Positions 9,647 through 19,601 of a stretch of DNA of 64,000 nt are shown piece by piece (positions within the stretch are counted from its first letter, which is position 1; every line of letters begins with the position of its first letter). The translations under genes and the position numbers were made by a program. The notes under the pieces are model-generated. The model searched no databases and was not told the DNA's origin. It saw only the letters and a list, made by a program, of their open reading frames with translations. Source of the stretch: Vibrio sp. B1FLJ16 (lineage in GTDB: Bacteria > Pseudomonadota > Gammaproteobacteria > Enterobacterales > Vibrionaceae); assembly GCF_905175385.1 (NCBI RefSeq), contig NZ_HG992749.1:1054001-1118000 (forward strand), in the 5' to 3' direction.

Positions 9647-9873
9647 ATAACCTGAACTCGGATTAACTAAATAACCTCAACTCGGGATAATTTAAGCCAG
9701 TCATCGCAACTCTTTTAGCGCCTAACTGCGTTAAAATCACCGCAATAGACTAGCTATTGACTTGTGATTTTGCCTTGTTATCCATCTAAGATGGCTGCAC
9801 TGACTTACCAGTTTGACTAACTATGTGAAAGATAAAGCTATATAGACTTTCTTATCCCGAGCTGAGGTTAAAT
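9645..9873. repeat. Inverted-repeat element next to pta, MITE-like
   Basis: The left arm TAACCTCAACTCGGGATAA (9672-9690) and the right arm TTATCCCGAGCTGAGGTTA (9852-9870) are inverted copies with 18 of 19 bases matching. An extra direct copy of the left end (24-base period) begins at 9645, just inside the stop of the preceding gene. The bases AAAT flank both sides (9669-9672, 9870-9873), a possible target duplication. No open reading frame lies inside. The core contains GTTAAAATC, TAGCTA, CTTGTGA and TGCCTTG in order, as does the element at 47711. Confidence 0.65.
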
Positions 9874-9900
9874 AAAAAGCCCTCGACGAATCGAGGGCTT
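9871..9900 (-). terminator. Intrinsic terminator of ackA-pta
   Basis: The arms AAGCCCTCGA and TCGAGGGCTT pair perfectly around a CGAA loop. On the minus strand a T-rich run follows, placing it 45 bases after the pta stop. Confidence 0.85.
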
Positions 9901-9944
9901 TGCTATTTATCTACTGAGCTATTTAGCAGTCAGACAGGCTAGAA

Positions 9945-12089
9945 TTACTTCTGCTCTTGGTCTGCCTGGATAGCTGTCAGTGCGATTGTGTACACGATAT
10001 CGTCTACCAACGCGCCACGAGATAGGTCGTTTACAGGCTTGCGCATACCTTGCAGCATTGGACCGATAGATACTAGGTCTGCTGAACGCTGTACCGCTTT
10101 GTAAGTTGTGTTACCAGTATTTAGGTCTGGGAATACAAATACAGTCGCTTTACCAGCTACTGGAGAATTAGGCGCTTTAGAAGCGGCAACGTTTTCCATG
10201 ATAGCTGCGTCGTACTGTAGAGGGCCGTCGATGATAAGGTCAGGACGTTTCTCTTGAGCCAGTTTAGTTGCTTCACGTACTTTATCTACGTCTGCACCCT
10301 TACCAGATTCGCCAGTAGAGTAAGAAATCATTGCTACGCGAGGTTCAATACCGAACGCTGCTGCAGAGTCTGCAGATTGGATAGCGATTTCAGCAAGTTG
10401 CTCTGCTGTTGGATCCGGGTTGATTGCACAGTCACCGTAGACCAGTACTTGATCAGGCAGAAGCATGAAGAATACTGAAGATACGATAGACGCATTAGGT
10501 GCAGTCTTGATGATTTGGAACGGAGGAACGATAGTGTTCGCCGTTGTGTGAACAGCACCAGAAACCAGACCGTCAACTTCGTCGTTCTCAAGCATCATTG
10601 TGCCCAGGAATACTGAGTCTTGTAGCTTCTCACGAGCCACAACTTCAGTCATGCCTTTCGCGCCACGTAGCTCAACTAGACGAGCAATGTAGTTTTCACG
10701 AACGGAATCTGCATCAATGATCGTTACGCCTGCGCCTAGTTCAACACCTTGCTGCGCTGCAACGCGTTTGATCTCTTCTGGGTTACCTAGAAGTACACAC
10801 TCTGCAATGCCGCGCTCTGCACAGATAGCCGCAGCTTTCACTGTGCGTGGCTCATCACCTTCAGGAAGTACAATACGCTTACCTGCTTTACGAGCGTACT
10901 CAGTTAATTGGTAGCGGAATGCTGGTGGGCTCAGACGACGAGACTTCTGAGTACCTTCAGTCATAGACTCGATCCAGTTACCGTCGATGTGACCAGCAAC
11001 GTGCTCGTTGATGAACTCGATACGCTCTCTGTCATCCGCAGGTACTTCAATGCTAAAGCTCTGTAGGTTCAGAGATGTCTGCCAAGTATTACCTTGCGCT
11101 TTGAAGATTGGCAGGCCAGTTTCGAATGCTGGCTTACACAGACCTTCGATTTCTTTTGGAATGTCGTAACCGCCAGTTAGCAGTACTGCACCGATATCAA
11201 CACCGTTCATTGCAGCCAGAGAAGCGGCAACAATTACATCTGGACGGTCTGCAGAAGTAACAAGTAGAGAGCCAGGTTTGAAGTGCTCAATCATGTTTGG
11301 CAGAGAACGTGCACAGAACGTGATGCTCTTGATACGGCGAGTCTTAATGTCACCTTCGTTAATGATGGTAGCTTTAAGGTGTTTGGCCATATCGATTGCA
11401 CGAGTCGCAATCAGATCAATACTCCACGGCACGCAGCCTAGTACACGAATTGGAGAAGTGTTGAAGATTTCCATCACTTTCATTTCGTTTTGCTTCGCGC
11501 TGTCTGCATCGTCAAAGATCTCAGACAGGTCAGGGCGAGTTCGGCCAGCTTCGTCAACAGGCGCGTTCAGCTTGTTAATGATAACGCCAGAGATATTTTT
11601 ATTCTTAGTACCACCGAAGTTTGAACATGCCACTTCGATGCGCTCTTTAAGCTGAGCCGGATTGTCCGTACCAGGAGTTGCTACCAGAACAATTTCAGCG
11701 CCAAGTGTTGCAGCAATTTCTGCGTTCACTTGGTTAGCGAATGGGTGCTTACGAGTTGGTACCAGACCTTCGATTAGCGTTACATCTGCATCTTTATTGA
11801 TTTGGTTGTAACGTTCTACAATAGTTTCCAGTAGCTCGTCCATCTTGTCGTTACCGATTAGGCTTTCAGTAACGGACATCGCCATAGGCTCGCCAATCTT
11901 CATATCGCTGTTGTGACCAACGATAGTTGAAGTCAGATCCGGTTGATCACCACCAGAACGTGGTTGAGCGATCGGTTTGTAGAAAGAAACTTTAACGCCT
12001 TTGCGCTCCATTGCGCGAAGAACACCCATGCTTACGCTAGTTAAACCAACACCAGCACTTGCAGGGATAAGCATAATAGTACGAGACAT
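9945..12089 (-). CDS. pta: Phosphate acetyltransferase, long form
   Basis: This is a 714-residue enzyme that interconverts acetyl-CoA and acetyl phosphate. It has the three-part architecture of the long form: an N-terminal P-loop/BioD-like domain ([20 protein letters not shown]), a middle DRTGG domain, and the C-terminal transacetylase domain from about residue 390 ([18 protein letters not shown] onward, with [20 protein letters not shown] near the active site). It is downstream of ackA on the same strand. The gap between them holds a stem-loop, so expression may be partly uncoupled. Confidence 0.97.
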   Translation of the reverse strand: MSRTIMLIPASAGVGLTSVSMGVLRAMERKGVKVSFYKPIAQPRSGGDQPDLTSTIVGHNSDMKIGEPMAMSVTESLIGNDKMDELLETIVERYNQINKDADVTLIEGLVPTRKHPFANQVNAEIAATLGAEIVLVATPGTDNPAQLKERIEVACSNFGGTKNKNISGVIINKLNAPVDEAGRTRPDLSEIFDDADSAKQNEMKVMEIFNTSPIRVLGCVPWSIDLIATRAIDMAKHLKATIINEGDIKTRRIKSITFCARSLPNMIEHFKPGSLLVTSADRPDVIVAASLAAMNGVDIGAVLLTGGYDIPKEIEGLCKPAFETGLPIFKAQGNTWQTSLNLQSFSIEVPADDRERIEFINEHVAGHIDGNWIESMTEGTQKSRRLSPPAFRYQLTEYARKAGKRIVLPEGDEPRTVKAAAICAERGIAECVLLGNPEEIKRVAAQQGVELGAGVTIIDADSVRENYIARLVELRGAKGMTEVVAREKLQDSVFLGTMMLENDEVDGLVSGAVHTTANTIVPPFQIIKTAPNASIVSSVFFMLLPDQVLVYGDCAINPDPTAEQLAEIAIQSADSAAAFGIEPRVAMISYSTGESGKGADVDKVREATKLAQEKRPDLIIDGPLQYDAAIMENVAASKAPNSPVAGKATVFVFPDLNTGNTTYKAVQRSADLVSIGPMLQGMRKPVNDLSRGALVDDIVYTIALTAIQADQEQK

Positions 12090-12192
12090 TCGTAGAGTAC
12101 CTTTGCTATTGAAAGAGATAAAAGCTCAATTCTTATTCCAGGATGTTCAAAGAATAGGATCTGAGCCCCTAAAGAAAGCTCTTTAGAAGAAA

Positions 12193-12220
12193 AACTGGCT
12201 AGCCATTTGGCTAGCCAGTT
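12193..12220 (-). terminator. Stem-loop between ackA and pta
   Basis: This is a perfect 12-base stem (AACTGGCTAGCC with GGCTAGCCAGTT) around a four-base loop, seven bases after the ackA stop. On the minus strand it is followed only by TTTCTTC, so it looks like a leaky terminator or attenuator that would let part of the transcript enter pta. Confidence 0.65.
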
Positions 12221-12226
12221 AGTTCA

Positions 12227-13423
12227 TTAAAGACCTGCTAGGCGCGCAGTGTCTTCAGCAATAACAAGCTCTTCGTTAGTAGAGATTACCATTGCTGGGA
12301 TACGGCTGTTCGCTGTAGTGATAGTACCTTCGCCGCCGAAACGTGCTTTAAGGTTAGCTTCACCGTCAACTTCGATACCGAAGATACCAAGACGGTTTAG
12401 AACTAGTTCGCGGATAGGACCAGAGTTCTCGCCGATACCACCAGTGAAAGTGATAGCGTCCAGACGACCGTCCATAGAAGCAGTGTAGCCAGCTACGTAC
12501 TTAGCCAGGCGGTGACAGAACACGTCCATTGCACGTGTTGCTTCTTCTTTAGCGCCGTAGTTGTCTTCAACGAAACGACAGTCAGAAGTCACTTCAGTTA
12601 GACCCAATAGGCCAGACTCTTTAGTTAGCATCGTGTTGATTTTCTCAACAGAGTAACCCAGCGCGTCGTGCAGGTGGAAAATGATAGCTGGGTCGATGTC
12701 ACCACAACGAGTACCCATTACTAGACCTTCAAGTGGAGTAAGACCCATTGAAGTATCTACAGACTTACCGTTTTTAACTGCACATACTGAAGCACCGTTG
12801 CCTAGGTGACAGTTGATGATGTTAACTTCTTCAACTGGCTTACCAAGAATGTTTGCTACTTCACGAGTGATGAACAGGTGTGAAGTACCGTGCATGCCGT
12901 AACGACGGATGCCGTGCTCTTTGTACAGGTTGTAAGGAAGAGCGTATAGGTAAGACTCTTCAGGCATAGTTTGGTGGAAAGCAGTATCGAACACAGCAAC
13001 GTTCTTAAGTGCTGGGAAAGATTTCTGAGCTGCTTTGATACCGATGATGTGTGCAGGGTTGTGAAGAGGTGCTAGTGTTGCACAGTCTTCGATACCTTTT
13101 AGTACTTCGTCAGTGATAAGTGCAGACTGAGTGAATTTCTCGCCGCCGTGTACTACGCGGTGACCGATAGCTGCCAGGTTCTCAGAAAGCTCTGGCTTAG
13201 AAGCAAGAATAGTTTCTACCATGAACGCTAGTGCTTCTTCGTGTGCTGCACCTTCACCTAGTTGAGCTTCGTGTTTACCATCAAGTTTCCACTTGATGCG
13301 CGCTTCTGGAAGGTGAAGACATTCTGCAAGACCTGATAAATGCTCGTCGCCGTTCTCGGCATCAACAACAGCAAATTTAAGAGAAGAACTACCGCAGTTT
13401 AAAACTAAAACTAGCTTAGACAT
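12227..13423 (-). CDS. ackA: Acetate kinase
   Basis: This is a 398-residue acetate kinase, which makes acetate and ATP from acetyl phosphate and ADP. The ASKHA-fold signatures are all present: [12 protein letters not shown] at the N-terminus, [11 protein letters not shown], the substrate-binding [18 protein letters not shown] and [11 protein letters not shown] near the C-terminus. It is the first gene of ackA-pta and is divergent from yfbV, the arrangement known from E. coli and vibrios. Confidence 0.98.
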   Translation of the reverse strand: MSKLVLVLNCGSSSLKFAVVDAENGDEHLSGLAECLHLPEARIKWKLDGKHEAQLGEGAAHEEALAFMVETILASKPELSENLAAIGHRVVHGGEKFTQSALITDEVLKGIEDCATLAPLHNPAHIIGIKAAQKSFPALKNVAVFDTAFHQTMPEESYLYALPYNLYKEHGIRRYGMHGTSHLFITREVANILGKPVEEVNIINCHLGNGASVCAVKNGKSVDTSMGLTPLEGLVMGTRCGDIDPAIIFHLHDALGYSVEKINTMLTKESGLLGLTEVTSDCRFVEDNYGAKEEATRAMDVFCHRLAKYVAGYTASMDGRLDAITFTGGIGENSGPIRELVLNRLGIFGIEVDGEANLKARFGGEGTITTANSRIPAMVISTNEELVIAEDTARLAGL

Positions 13424-13770
13424 GTGTGACTACCTGTTATTCGTCTGATAAAAAAATCAGTTAAAGGATCAAAAATTCATCACAAGAATAGACGATAGCA
13501 GCGATGCTGCGTACTAATCCTGGTCAAAAATTGTTCGAATTCCATATAAAGATATAGTGATGAGCTTGATCATCACGATGACGCGTTCCTTGCAGATAGT
13601 TGCCTCATAGTTGCTTAAATTGTAAATAACGGCAACAATGAGATTGAGAGCCTGCAAAGAATAGCGATAATGGGCAATGATAACAAAAAAAATTTGAAAG
13701 AATATTAATTTTCATCAATTTTTTGCACCTTCAGTTGAACTATTCAACTTTATTTTAGTGAGAGGCTGGT
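13424..13770. promoter_or_regulatory. Divergent promoter region of ackA and yfbV
   Basis: This is a 347-base gap without a gene. It holds a seven-base dyad, GTGATGA and TCATCAC (13557-13576), a small hairpin around AGCAGCGATGCTGC (13497-13510), and a six-base dyad GTTGAA/TTCAAC (13734-13748) close to the yfbV start. The dyads are directly visible. Which regulator, if any, binds them is not. Confidence 0.45.
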
Positions 13771-14223
13771 ATGAGTAATAAAGTCGGATTAATCCATAGC
13801 CTGAAAGATGGCCAAAACTACATGGAGATCTGGCCGGTTCGTAAAGAGCTGGGTGCGGTATTTCCAGAGCAGCGTATTATTAAGGCTACACGTTTTGGTA
13901 TTAAAGTGATGCCTGCCGTCGCTGCTATTAGCGTTCTTACTCAGATGGCGTTCAATAATTATGGCGCATTGCCTCAATCTATTATCGTTGCGCTGTTCGC
14001 GATCAGTTTGCCGCTACAGGGAATCTGGTGGTTGGGTACCCGCTCTAACACTAAACTTCCTCCTTCTCTTGCCTCATGGTATCGAGAGCTGCATCAAAAG
14101 ATTGTCGAGAGCGGATTTGCATTAGAACCTATCAAGACCAAACCACGCTATAAGGAGCTGGCGGTCATTCTTAATCGTGCTTTTCGCCAGCTGGATAAGT
14201 CTGCATTAGAGCGTTGGTTCTGA
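13771..14223 (+). CDS. yfbV: YfbV, UPF0208 membrane protein
   Basis: This is a 150-residue inner-membrane protein of the UPF0208 family. Two membrane helices lie in the middle (about residues 45-62 and 68-90), flanked by soluble ends, including the conserved N-terminal [20 protein letters not shown]. The position next to ackA is the same as in E. coli. No biochemical function is established; links to chromosome-terminus organisation have been suggested for the family. Confidence 0.9.
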   Translation: MSNKVGLIHSLKDGQNYMEIWPVRKELGAVFPEQRIIKATRFGIKVMPAVAAISVLTQMAFNNYGALPQSIIVALFAISLPLQGIWWLGTRSNTKLPPSLASWYRELHQKIVESGFALEPIKTKPRYKELAVILNRAFRQLDKSALERWF

Positions 14224-14240
14224 CTAGCGGTCGTTCATCA

Positions 14241-14279
14241 GAGAAAAATGGAGTGTGCGAAAGCCACTCCATTTTTTGT
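14241..14279 (+). terminator. Intrinsic terminator of yfbV
   Basis: The arms AATGGAGTG and CACTCCATT are followed by a run of six T residues. Confidence 0.8.
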
Positions 14280-14596
14280 GCCTGATATCCATTATCCGGT
14301 GTAATCATCCGCATCTCTCTTCTCTCTCTACCTTCATATTCACTAGCAAGAATTTAATTAGAGTTACGTATATCAACAGATTACTCTTCCGTGATCACAA
14401 ATGTTGTTTTGGTGTTAAATGTTTCTTTTCTTTACCGGGACTTAGTAGTAATAATAAAAATGAGATGCACAAGAAGTGCACGATTGTTTTAAAAGAAAGT
14501 ACAAACACAACACTACTTTTTCACTTTTGGACTTGCGAGCCCCACGATGAACTCAATGCTCGCAGAACAAGGATGAAGACACATCAAGGAGTTATG
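14280..14596 (+). promoter_or_regulatory. Leader region of the TrpX-type ABC operon
   Basis: This is AT-rich DNA of about 320 bases. An open frame runs through it into the transporter gene, but it has no family similarity, so I treat it as untranslated. A hairpin with arms TGCGAGC and GCTCGCA (14534-14564) sits 20 bases before the ribosome binding site. I tried to read a tryptophan or tyrosine leader peptide here and found none with a run of such codons. Confidence 0.4.
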
Positions 14597-15562
14597 ATGA
14601 AAACGAAACATTTACTTGCCACCGCTATCTTATCTGCGACTGCCGTTCTCTCATCTGCTGGTGCCCTAGCTAAGAACGCTACGGTTGCAGTATCGCAAAT
14701 TGTTGAACACCCGGCATTGGATGCAGCCCGTCAGGGGTTACTGGATGGCCTTAAAGCGAAAGGGTATGAAGAAGGAAAAAATCTGGAGTTTGACTACAAA
14801 ACAGCACAAGGCAACCCGGCAATTGCAGTGCAAATCGCTCGTCAGTTTGTCGGCGAAAACCCGGATGTTTTAGTCGGTATCGCAACACCTTCTGCTCAGG
14901 CCCTGGTTTCAGCGACTCGCTCTATTCCAGTTGTCTTCACAGCGGTTACTGATCCTGTTGGTGCGAAGTTGGTGAAAACGATGGAACAACCGGGACAAAA
15001 CGTAACAGGCCTCTCTGACCTGTCGCCAGTTTCTCAGCATGTAGCGCTCATTCAGGAAATCCTGCCTCAAGTTAAAAGCATCGGTGTTGTCTTTAACCCG
15101 GGTGAAGCGAATGCCGTAACCTTAGTTGAGCTTTTAAAAGTCAGCGCCGCTGCTCAGGGCATTGAAGTAGTGGAAGCGACGGCTTTGAAAAGTGCAGACG
15201 TTCAATCGGCGACACAAGCTATCGCTGCAAAATCTGACATCATTTATGCACCAACAGACAACACAGTGGCAAGCGCAATTGAAGGTATGATTGTTGCGGC
15301 TAATCAGGCTAAGACACCAGTGTTTGGCGGAGCTACATCATACGTAGAAAAAGGCGCTATTGCCGGCCTTGGCTTTGACTACTACCAGGTTGGTGTTCAA
15401 ACCGCTGACTATGTCGCTGCTATTCTTGGTGGTCAGGAGCCGGGCAAGCTAGACGTAAAAGTAGCAAAGGGTTCGGATTTGGTTATCAATCCTGAAGCAG
15501 CTTCTAAACTGGGTATCCAACTACCTGGCTCAGTGGTTGAACGTGCTACAAGCATGCAATAA
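14597..15562 (+). CDS. ABC transporter substrate-binding protein, TrpX family
   Basis: This is a periplasmic binding protein of about 321 residues in the ABC_sub_bind family (TrpX/YcjN-like cluster, often linked to tryptophan or tyrosine). The ATG at 14597 has AAGGA six bases upstream and opens a standard signal peptide ending near ALA-KN (about residue 24). The mature protein starts with TVAVSQIVEHPALDAARQG, typical of the family, and has GATSYVEKGAIAGLGFDYY near the C-terminus. The permease and ATPase genes follow. Substrate specificity cannot be read from the sequence; an aromatic amino acid is inference from family members. Confidence 0.85.
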   Translation: MKTKHLLATAILSATAVLSSAGALAKNATVAVSQIVEHPALDAARQGLLDGLKAKGYEEGKNLEFDYKTAQGNPAIAVQIARQFVGENPDVLVGIATPSAQALVSATRSIPVVFTAVTDPVGAKLVKTMEQPGQNVTGLSDLSPVSQHVALIQEILPQVKSIGVVFNPGEANAVTLVELLKVSAAAQGIEVVEATALKSADVQSATQAIAAKSDIIYAPTDNTVASAIEGMIVAANQAKTPVFGGATSYVEKGAIAGLGFDYYQVGVQTADYVAAILGGQEPGKLDVKVAKGSDLVINPEAASKLGIQLPGSVVERATSMQ

Positions 15563-15619
15563 GTAACTTTTTTGGGACGAAAATATATTTATCCACTCAA
15601 GTTAGGCAAATCTTTGAAG

Positions 15620-15653
15620 GTAATAAGTCAGCTATTGGCTTATTACTTTTCTT
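15620..15653 (+). terminator. Stem-loop after the binding-protein gene
   Basis: The arms GTAATAAG and CTTATTAC are followed by TTTTCTT. It lies between the binding protein and its permease, so it may limit transcription of the two downstream genes rather than end the operon. Confidence 0.55.
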
Positions 15654-15795
15654 AAGTGACTTAATAACAACAAGCTTGGTTGAGCACCGTATTACTCAGC
15701 TAAGTTGCTTTGAAGATAAATGCATCCCTGATTAGGTTAGAAGTCTTAATTTCAGATCTTGTTATTGATCTGAACATGCAGAAAGGAGCCGTTTT

Positions 15796-16731
15796 ATGTC
15801 TGCATTCGCATTTTTTGGCGCTCTCGAGATTGGCTTGATTTATGGGCTGGTTGCATTGGGAGTGTATCTCACGTTTCGTGTCCTCGATTTTCCCGACTTA
15901 AGTGTCGACGGTAGTTTCCCCATGGGGGCTGCTGTTGCTGCTACCGCTATCGTTGCCGGTATTAACCCTTGGATTGCTACAGGGATGGCCATTATCGCTG
16001 GTGCTATGACTGGCTGGGTAACGGCGTTTCTTGCTGTTCGTTGCGGGATTTTGCATCTTTTAGCGTCCATTCTTACCATGATTGCAGCGTTTTCCATCAA
16101 TATTCGTATTATGGGCAAGCCAAATATGGCGCTGCTTGGGGAAGAGACAATACTTACTCCTTTTGAAGCGATGGGCGACCCAATGTACATTCGTCCACTT
16201 GTGGTAGGGCTGCTGGTTTTATTCTCTGCATTTTTTGTCGTTCGTCTTCTTAATAGTGACTTTGGCCTTGGCCTGAGAGCGACAGGCGTTAATGCAAGAA
16301 TGGTCTCTGCTCAGGGGGCCAGTACTGGTTTTTACACTTTCTTTGGTTTGGCGTTGTCGAACGGATTTGTTGGCTTTGCGGGGGCATTGTTTGCTCAGAC
16401 CAACAGTTTCGCGGACGTTACATCGGGTGTTGGTACCATTGTTGTCGGCTTGGCCGCGGTAATTTTGGGTCAGACTTTGATTCCGGGCCGAAAAATTTGG
16501 GTAGCGGTATTAGCTGTTATCGTTGGCTCGGTGCTATACCGCCTGGCGGTCGCGTTTGCACTGAGTTCCGGTATGTTTGGTCTTCAGGCATCGGATCTCA
16601 ACTTAGTGACGGCTGTTCTGGTTGCAGCAGCGCTAATTGCGCCAAAACTAAAGCAACGTATGAAAGCGAAACAACGAGTTACCAGTGCTAAACAGGCTGC
16701 ATCGAAAAATGGTTCAGGGGAGGCAGTATGA
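15796..16731 (+). CDS. ABC transporter permease, TrpX-type system
   Basis: This is a 311-residue inner-membrane permease of the BPD_transp_2 (branched-chain amino acid type) family with about eight hydrophobic helices. The segment VYLTFRVLDFPDLSVDGSFP is characteristic of the permeases paired with TrpX-type binding proteins. The tail is hydrophilic and basic. AAAGGAG lies just before the start. The stop overlaps the ATPase start (ATGA at 16728-16731), indicating translational coupling. Confidence 0.88.
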   Translation: MSAFAFFGALEIGLIYGLVALGVYLTFRVLDFPDLSVDGSFPMGAAVAATAIVAGINPWIATGMAIIAGAMTGWVTAFLAVRCGILHLLASILTMIAAFSINIRIMGKPNMALLGEETILTPFEAMGDPMYIRPLVVGLLVLFSAFFVVRLLNSDFGLGLRATGVNARMVSAQGASTGFYTFFGLALSNGFVGFAGALFAQTNSFADVTSGVGTIVVGLAAVILGQTLIPGRKIWVAVLAVIVGSVLYRLAVAFALSSGMFGLQASDLNLVTAVLVAAALIAPKLKQRMKAKQRVTSAKQAASKNGSGEAV

Positions 16732-17522
16732 TTGAACTCAATAATATCCAAGTGACGTTCAACCCGGGAACGATTTTAGAAAACCGAGCGCTGAAAGGCG
16801 TATCGCTTGAAGTGCCTGAACATCAGTTCCTTACCGTCATCGGTTCGAATGGTGCGGGGAAGTCAACTCTGCTTGGCGCTGTGACTGGTGAGACACCGAT
16901 GATTGGAGGCCAAGTAATCATCGATGGTAAAGATGTTACCCGACAAACGGTAGCTCAACGTGCAACTCAATGTGCGCGAGTTTTTCAGGACCCACTGGCT
17001 GGTACCTGTGGTGAACTGAGCATAGAAGAAAACATGGCACTTGCTTACATGCGTGGAAAGCAACGTGGTTGGGGACTGGCACTTTCCGCTAAACGCCGCA
17101 AACTGTTCCAGGAGCGCATTAGTATTCTTGGTTTAGGTTTAGAAGATAGGCTAGGGGACAGCATTGGTTTGCTATCAGGCGGGCAACGACAAGCCGTGAG
17201 TTTGGTTATGGCAACGTTGTCGGAAAGTAAGTTGCTCTTGCTGGATGAACATACTGCCGCTCTAGACCCACGAATGGCCGCATTTGTCATCGACCTGACC
17301 AAACGCATTGTGAATGAGTTTGATTTGACTGTAATGATGGTTACACACTCAATGAAAGATGCACTGGCGTGTGGTGACAGAACCGTGATGCTTCATCAGG
17401 GCGAAATCGTACTGGATGTTGCGGGTGAGCAAAGAGCGGATATGCAAGTTCCTGACTTGCTCGAAATGTTCTCTAAAGTACGTGGTGAGGAGCTGTCTGA
17501 CGATAGTTTGTTACTAAACTAA
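16728..17522 (+). CDS. ABC transporter ATP-binding protein, TrpX-type system
   Basis: This is a 264-residue ATPase that powers the importer. Walker A is GSNGAGKST (about residues 39-47), the signature is LLSGGQRQAVSL, and the Walker B region is LLLLDEHTAALDP, with His where most ABC proteins have Pro in DEP. The H-loop is VTHSM. It completes a three-gene importer and is followed by a strong terminator. Confidence 0.9.
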   Translation: MIELNNIQVTFNPGTILENRALKGVSLEVPEHQFLTVIGSNGAGKSTLLGAVTGETPMIGGQVIIDGKDVTRQTVAQRATQCARVFQDPLAGTCGELSIEENMALAYMRGKQRGWGLALSAKRRKLFQERISILGLGLEDRLGDSIGLLSGGQRQAVSLVMATLSESKLLLLDEHTAALDPRMAAFVIDLTKRIVNEFDLTVMMVTHSMKDALACGDRTVMLHQGEIVLDVAGEQRADMQVPDLLEMFSKVRGEELSDDSLLLN

Positions 17523-17564
17523 TCTAGAAAGATAAACAGATTCTAACTACGCCTACCAAGTGTG

Positions 17565-17620
17565 ATCCTCCTTGCGAATTGTTGCTGGCCTGCAGCGTCT
17601 CAAGGAGGATTTTTATTTTT
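17565..17620 (+). terminator. Intrinsic terminator of the ABC operon
   Basis: The arms ATCCTCCTTG and CAAGGAGGAT pair perfectly around a 26-base loop and are followed by a T-rich run. Confidence 0.8.
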
Positions 17621-17668
17621 TCAACCTATAGTAATGTCATTGCGTATGCCCTTTAAGGAGTATTTGCC

Positions 17669-19495
17669 ATGGCCCTTCCTTTTATTTTCCATAGCCAGAC
17701 ACCTGATGGTCTGTCATTTGACCAAGATAAGATCACGGTATTTCTCAAGACAGAAAATATCATCTTTGATGCGGTTTACGTGCGCTCAGAGCCTGACAAC
17801 GAAGAGTTTCTGACGGAGATGCAGCCTGTAGGTACGGTTGGGGAGCTTAAATTGTGGCAAGCGACATTCAAACCTAACAAAGACAGAGATGTGACTCATT
17901 ATGTCTTTAAATTGGTTCGGCAAGAGCAGCAGTTCTGGCTGGATGGACTAGGTGTACAAAAGCGCGTGCCACCGAAAGAGTTCCACTTTAAGGTGAATGT
18001 TAAAAACCAGCCGCCAGAGTGGGTTCAACAACAAGTCTTCTACCAGATTTTTCCTGATCGATTTTCCGCGAGTAAAGATGAGCAAGCGATTCGTCAGGGT
18101 TATGCTACCCACAATCCTGAAGCGATTGTAAAGTCGTGGGGAGAGGAAGTAGGAAGTCATCAAAATACCGGAAGTAAGGAGTTCTTTGGTGGTGACTTAA
18201 AAGGGGTCGAACAGAAGTTAGACTACCTTGAAAACCTTGGTGTAACCGCCTTGTACCTTAATCCGATTTTTTGTTCTCCAAGTAATCATAAATACGATAC
18301 GACAGATTACTTCACCGTAGACCCTATGTTTGGCAGCAATGAACAATTTGCTCAGCTGTGTGAAAAGATACGTGCGAAGAAAATGAAAATTGTCTTAGAT
18401 GCAGTGTTTAATCATACCTCTGTCCATCACCCTTGGTTCGATATGAAAATGGAAGGCGAAGGGGCTTATGGCCATCCGAAATCTAAGTATCGTAGCTTTT
18501 ACTTTTTTGAAGGTGACAGTGACAATTATATTGGCTGGAAGGGGATCAGTAGCCTGCCTGTGCTGAACTTCGACAATGAAAAGATACGTGATTACATTTA
18601 TCAGGGGGATGAATCAGTGATTAAATACTGGTTGAAGCCACCTTATTCCGTAGATGGCTGGCGCTTTGACGTGATTCATATGTTAGGCGAAGGCGAGGGA
18701 GCCAAGAACAACGCGCACTATGTTGAGGCTTTCCGGCAGGCAACAAAATCAGTAAACCCCGATGCGTATGTACTGGGAGAGCACTTTTTTGAGGCGACTC
18801 AATGGCTACAGGGTGAACAAGAAGACGGGGCGATGAATTATTACGGCTTTGCTCACCCGGTAAGAGCTTTTATTGCGAATCAAGATATCATGTACGATCC
18901 AATCAAAATAGATGCGTTAGAGTTTAAACATTGGATGGATGAAGCCAGAGCAAAGATTCCTTTTGCGAATCAGTTGTCGCAACTCAACCAGCTTGATAGT
19001 CACGATACTGCCAGGTTCCTTACGCTGGTTGGAAGCGACGAGAAAAAAATGCATATCGCACTCACCTTGCTGATGACTTACGTGGGAGTGCCTTGCATTT
19101 ATTACGGCGATGAAGTCGGACTGGAAGGTGGCCTTGACCCGGATAATCGGCGTTGTTTCCCTTGGCAGAATAAAGAAAAGATGTGCTGGCTGGATAGTTA
19201 CAGACATTGGATTGCTATCCGTAAACGGTTCCCGAGTTTGCAGTCCGGCAGTTTACAGTGGTTAGATTGTGGTGATGGCACATTAGTGTATGCAAGACAA
19301 CTTGGTAAGGAAGCGGTAGTAATCGTAATAAATATGAAGGGGGAGGCGATTAGAACTGATTTACCACTCTGGCAGTTAGGTTTGAATGTTAAACACTTAA
19401 CGGATCTACTAGAGCCAAGCAAAACTATTAATTATAAGAATAACCTTTCAGTAGATATCGAAGGACTGAGCAGTAAAGTCTGGCTTTTAGAATGA
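17669..19495 (+). CDS. malZ: MalZ-like maltodextrin glucosidase
   Basis: This is a GH13 enzyme of 608 residues, close to E. coli MalZ (604), that releases glucose from the reducing end of maltodextrins in the cytoplasm. An N-terminal beta-sandwich (about 1-115) precedes the (beta/alpha)8 barrel. The four GH13 motifs are visible: DAVFNHTS, DGWRFDV (nucleophile Asp334), GEHF (acid/base Glu371) and LDSHDTAR (Asp446). There is no signal peptide. AAGGAG precedes the ATG. A cyclomaltodextrinase or neopullulanase activity is an alternative within the same subfamily. Confidence 0.85.
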   Translation: MALPFIFHSQTPDGLSFDQDKITVFLKTENIIFDAVYVRSEPDNEEFLTEMQPVGTVGELKLWQATFKPNKDRDVTHYVFKLVRQEQQFWLDGLGVQKRVPPKEFHFKVNVKNQPPEWVQQQVFYQIFPDRFSASKDEQAIRQGYATHNPEAIVKSWGEEVGSHQNTGSKEFFGGDLKGVEQKLDYLENLGVTALYLNPIFCSPSNHKYDTTDYFTVDPMFGSNEQFAQLCEKIRAKKMKIVLDAVFNHTSVHHPWFDMKMEGEGAYGHPKSKYRSFYFFEGDSDNYIGWKGISSLPVLNFDNEKIRDYIYQGDESVIKYWLKPPYSVDGWRFDVIHMLGEGEGAKNNAHYVEAFRQATKSVNPDAYVLGEHFFEATQWLQGEQEDGAMNYYGFAHPVRAFIANQDIMYDPIKIDALEFKHWMDEARAKIPFANQLSQLNQLDSHDTARFLTLVGSDEKKMHIALTLLMTYVGVPCIYYGDEVGLEGGLDPDNRRCFPWQNKEKMCWLDSYRHWIAIRKRFPSLQSGSLQWLDCGDGTLVYARQLGKEAVVIVINMKGEAIRTDLPLWQLGLNVKHLTDLLEPSKTINYKNNLSVDIEGLSSKVWLLE

Positions 19496-19547
19496 CGGCT
19501 TTGTATGACTGGAAATGAGTAATGTGAGGCAATTTAGTGAACCAGTC

Positions 19548-19573
19548 AAAAGAGCGTATATTCGCTCTTTTGA
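19548..19573 (+). terminator. Terminator between malZ and dusC
   Basis: The arms AAAAGAGCG and CGCTCTTTT flank a six-base loop. It lies between convergent genes and could serve both. Confidence 0.65.
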
Positions 19574-19601
19574 TGGAGGAATTAACTCGAACTTAGTTTA
19601 A

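Noticed and set aside
14255-14596. An N-terminal extension of over 100 residues on the TrpX-type binding protein
   Set aside because: The open frame upstream has no family match, overlaps the yfbV terminator, and a proper ribosome binding site and signal peptide occur at 14597.
14280-14596. Attenuator leader peptide for tryptophan or tyrosine before the ABC operon
   Set aside because: No short frame with repeated Trp or Tyr codons is present; the only nearby start-stop frame (14547-14576) has none.
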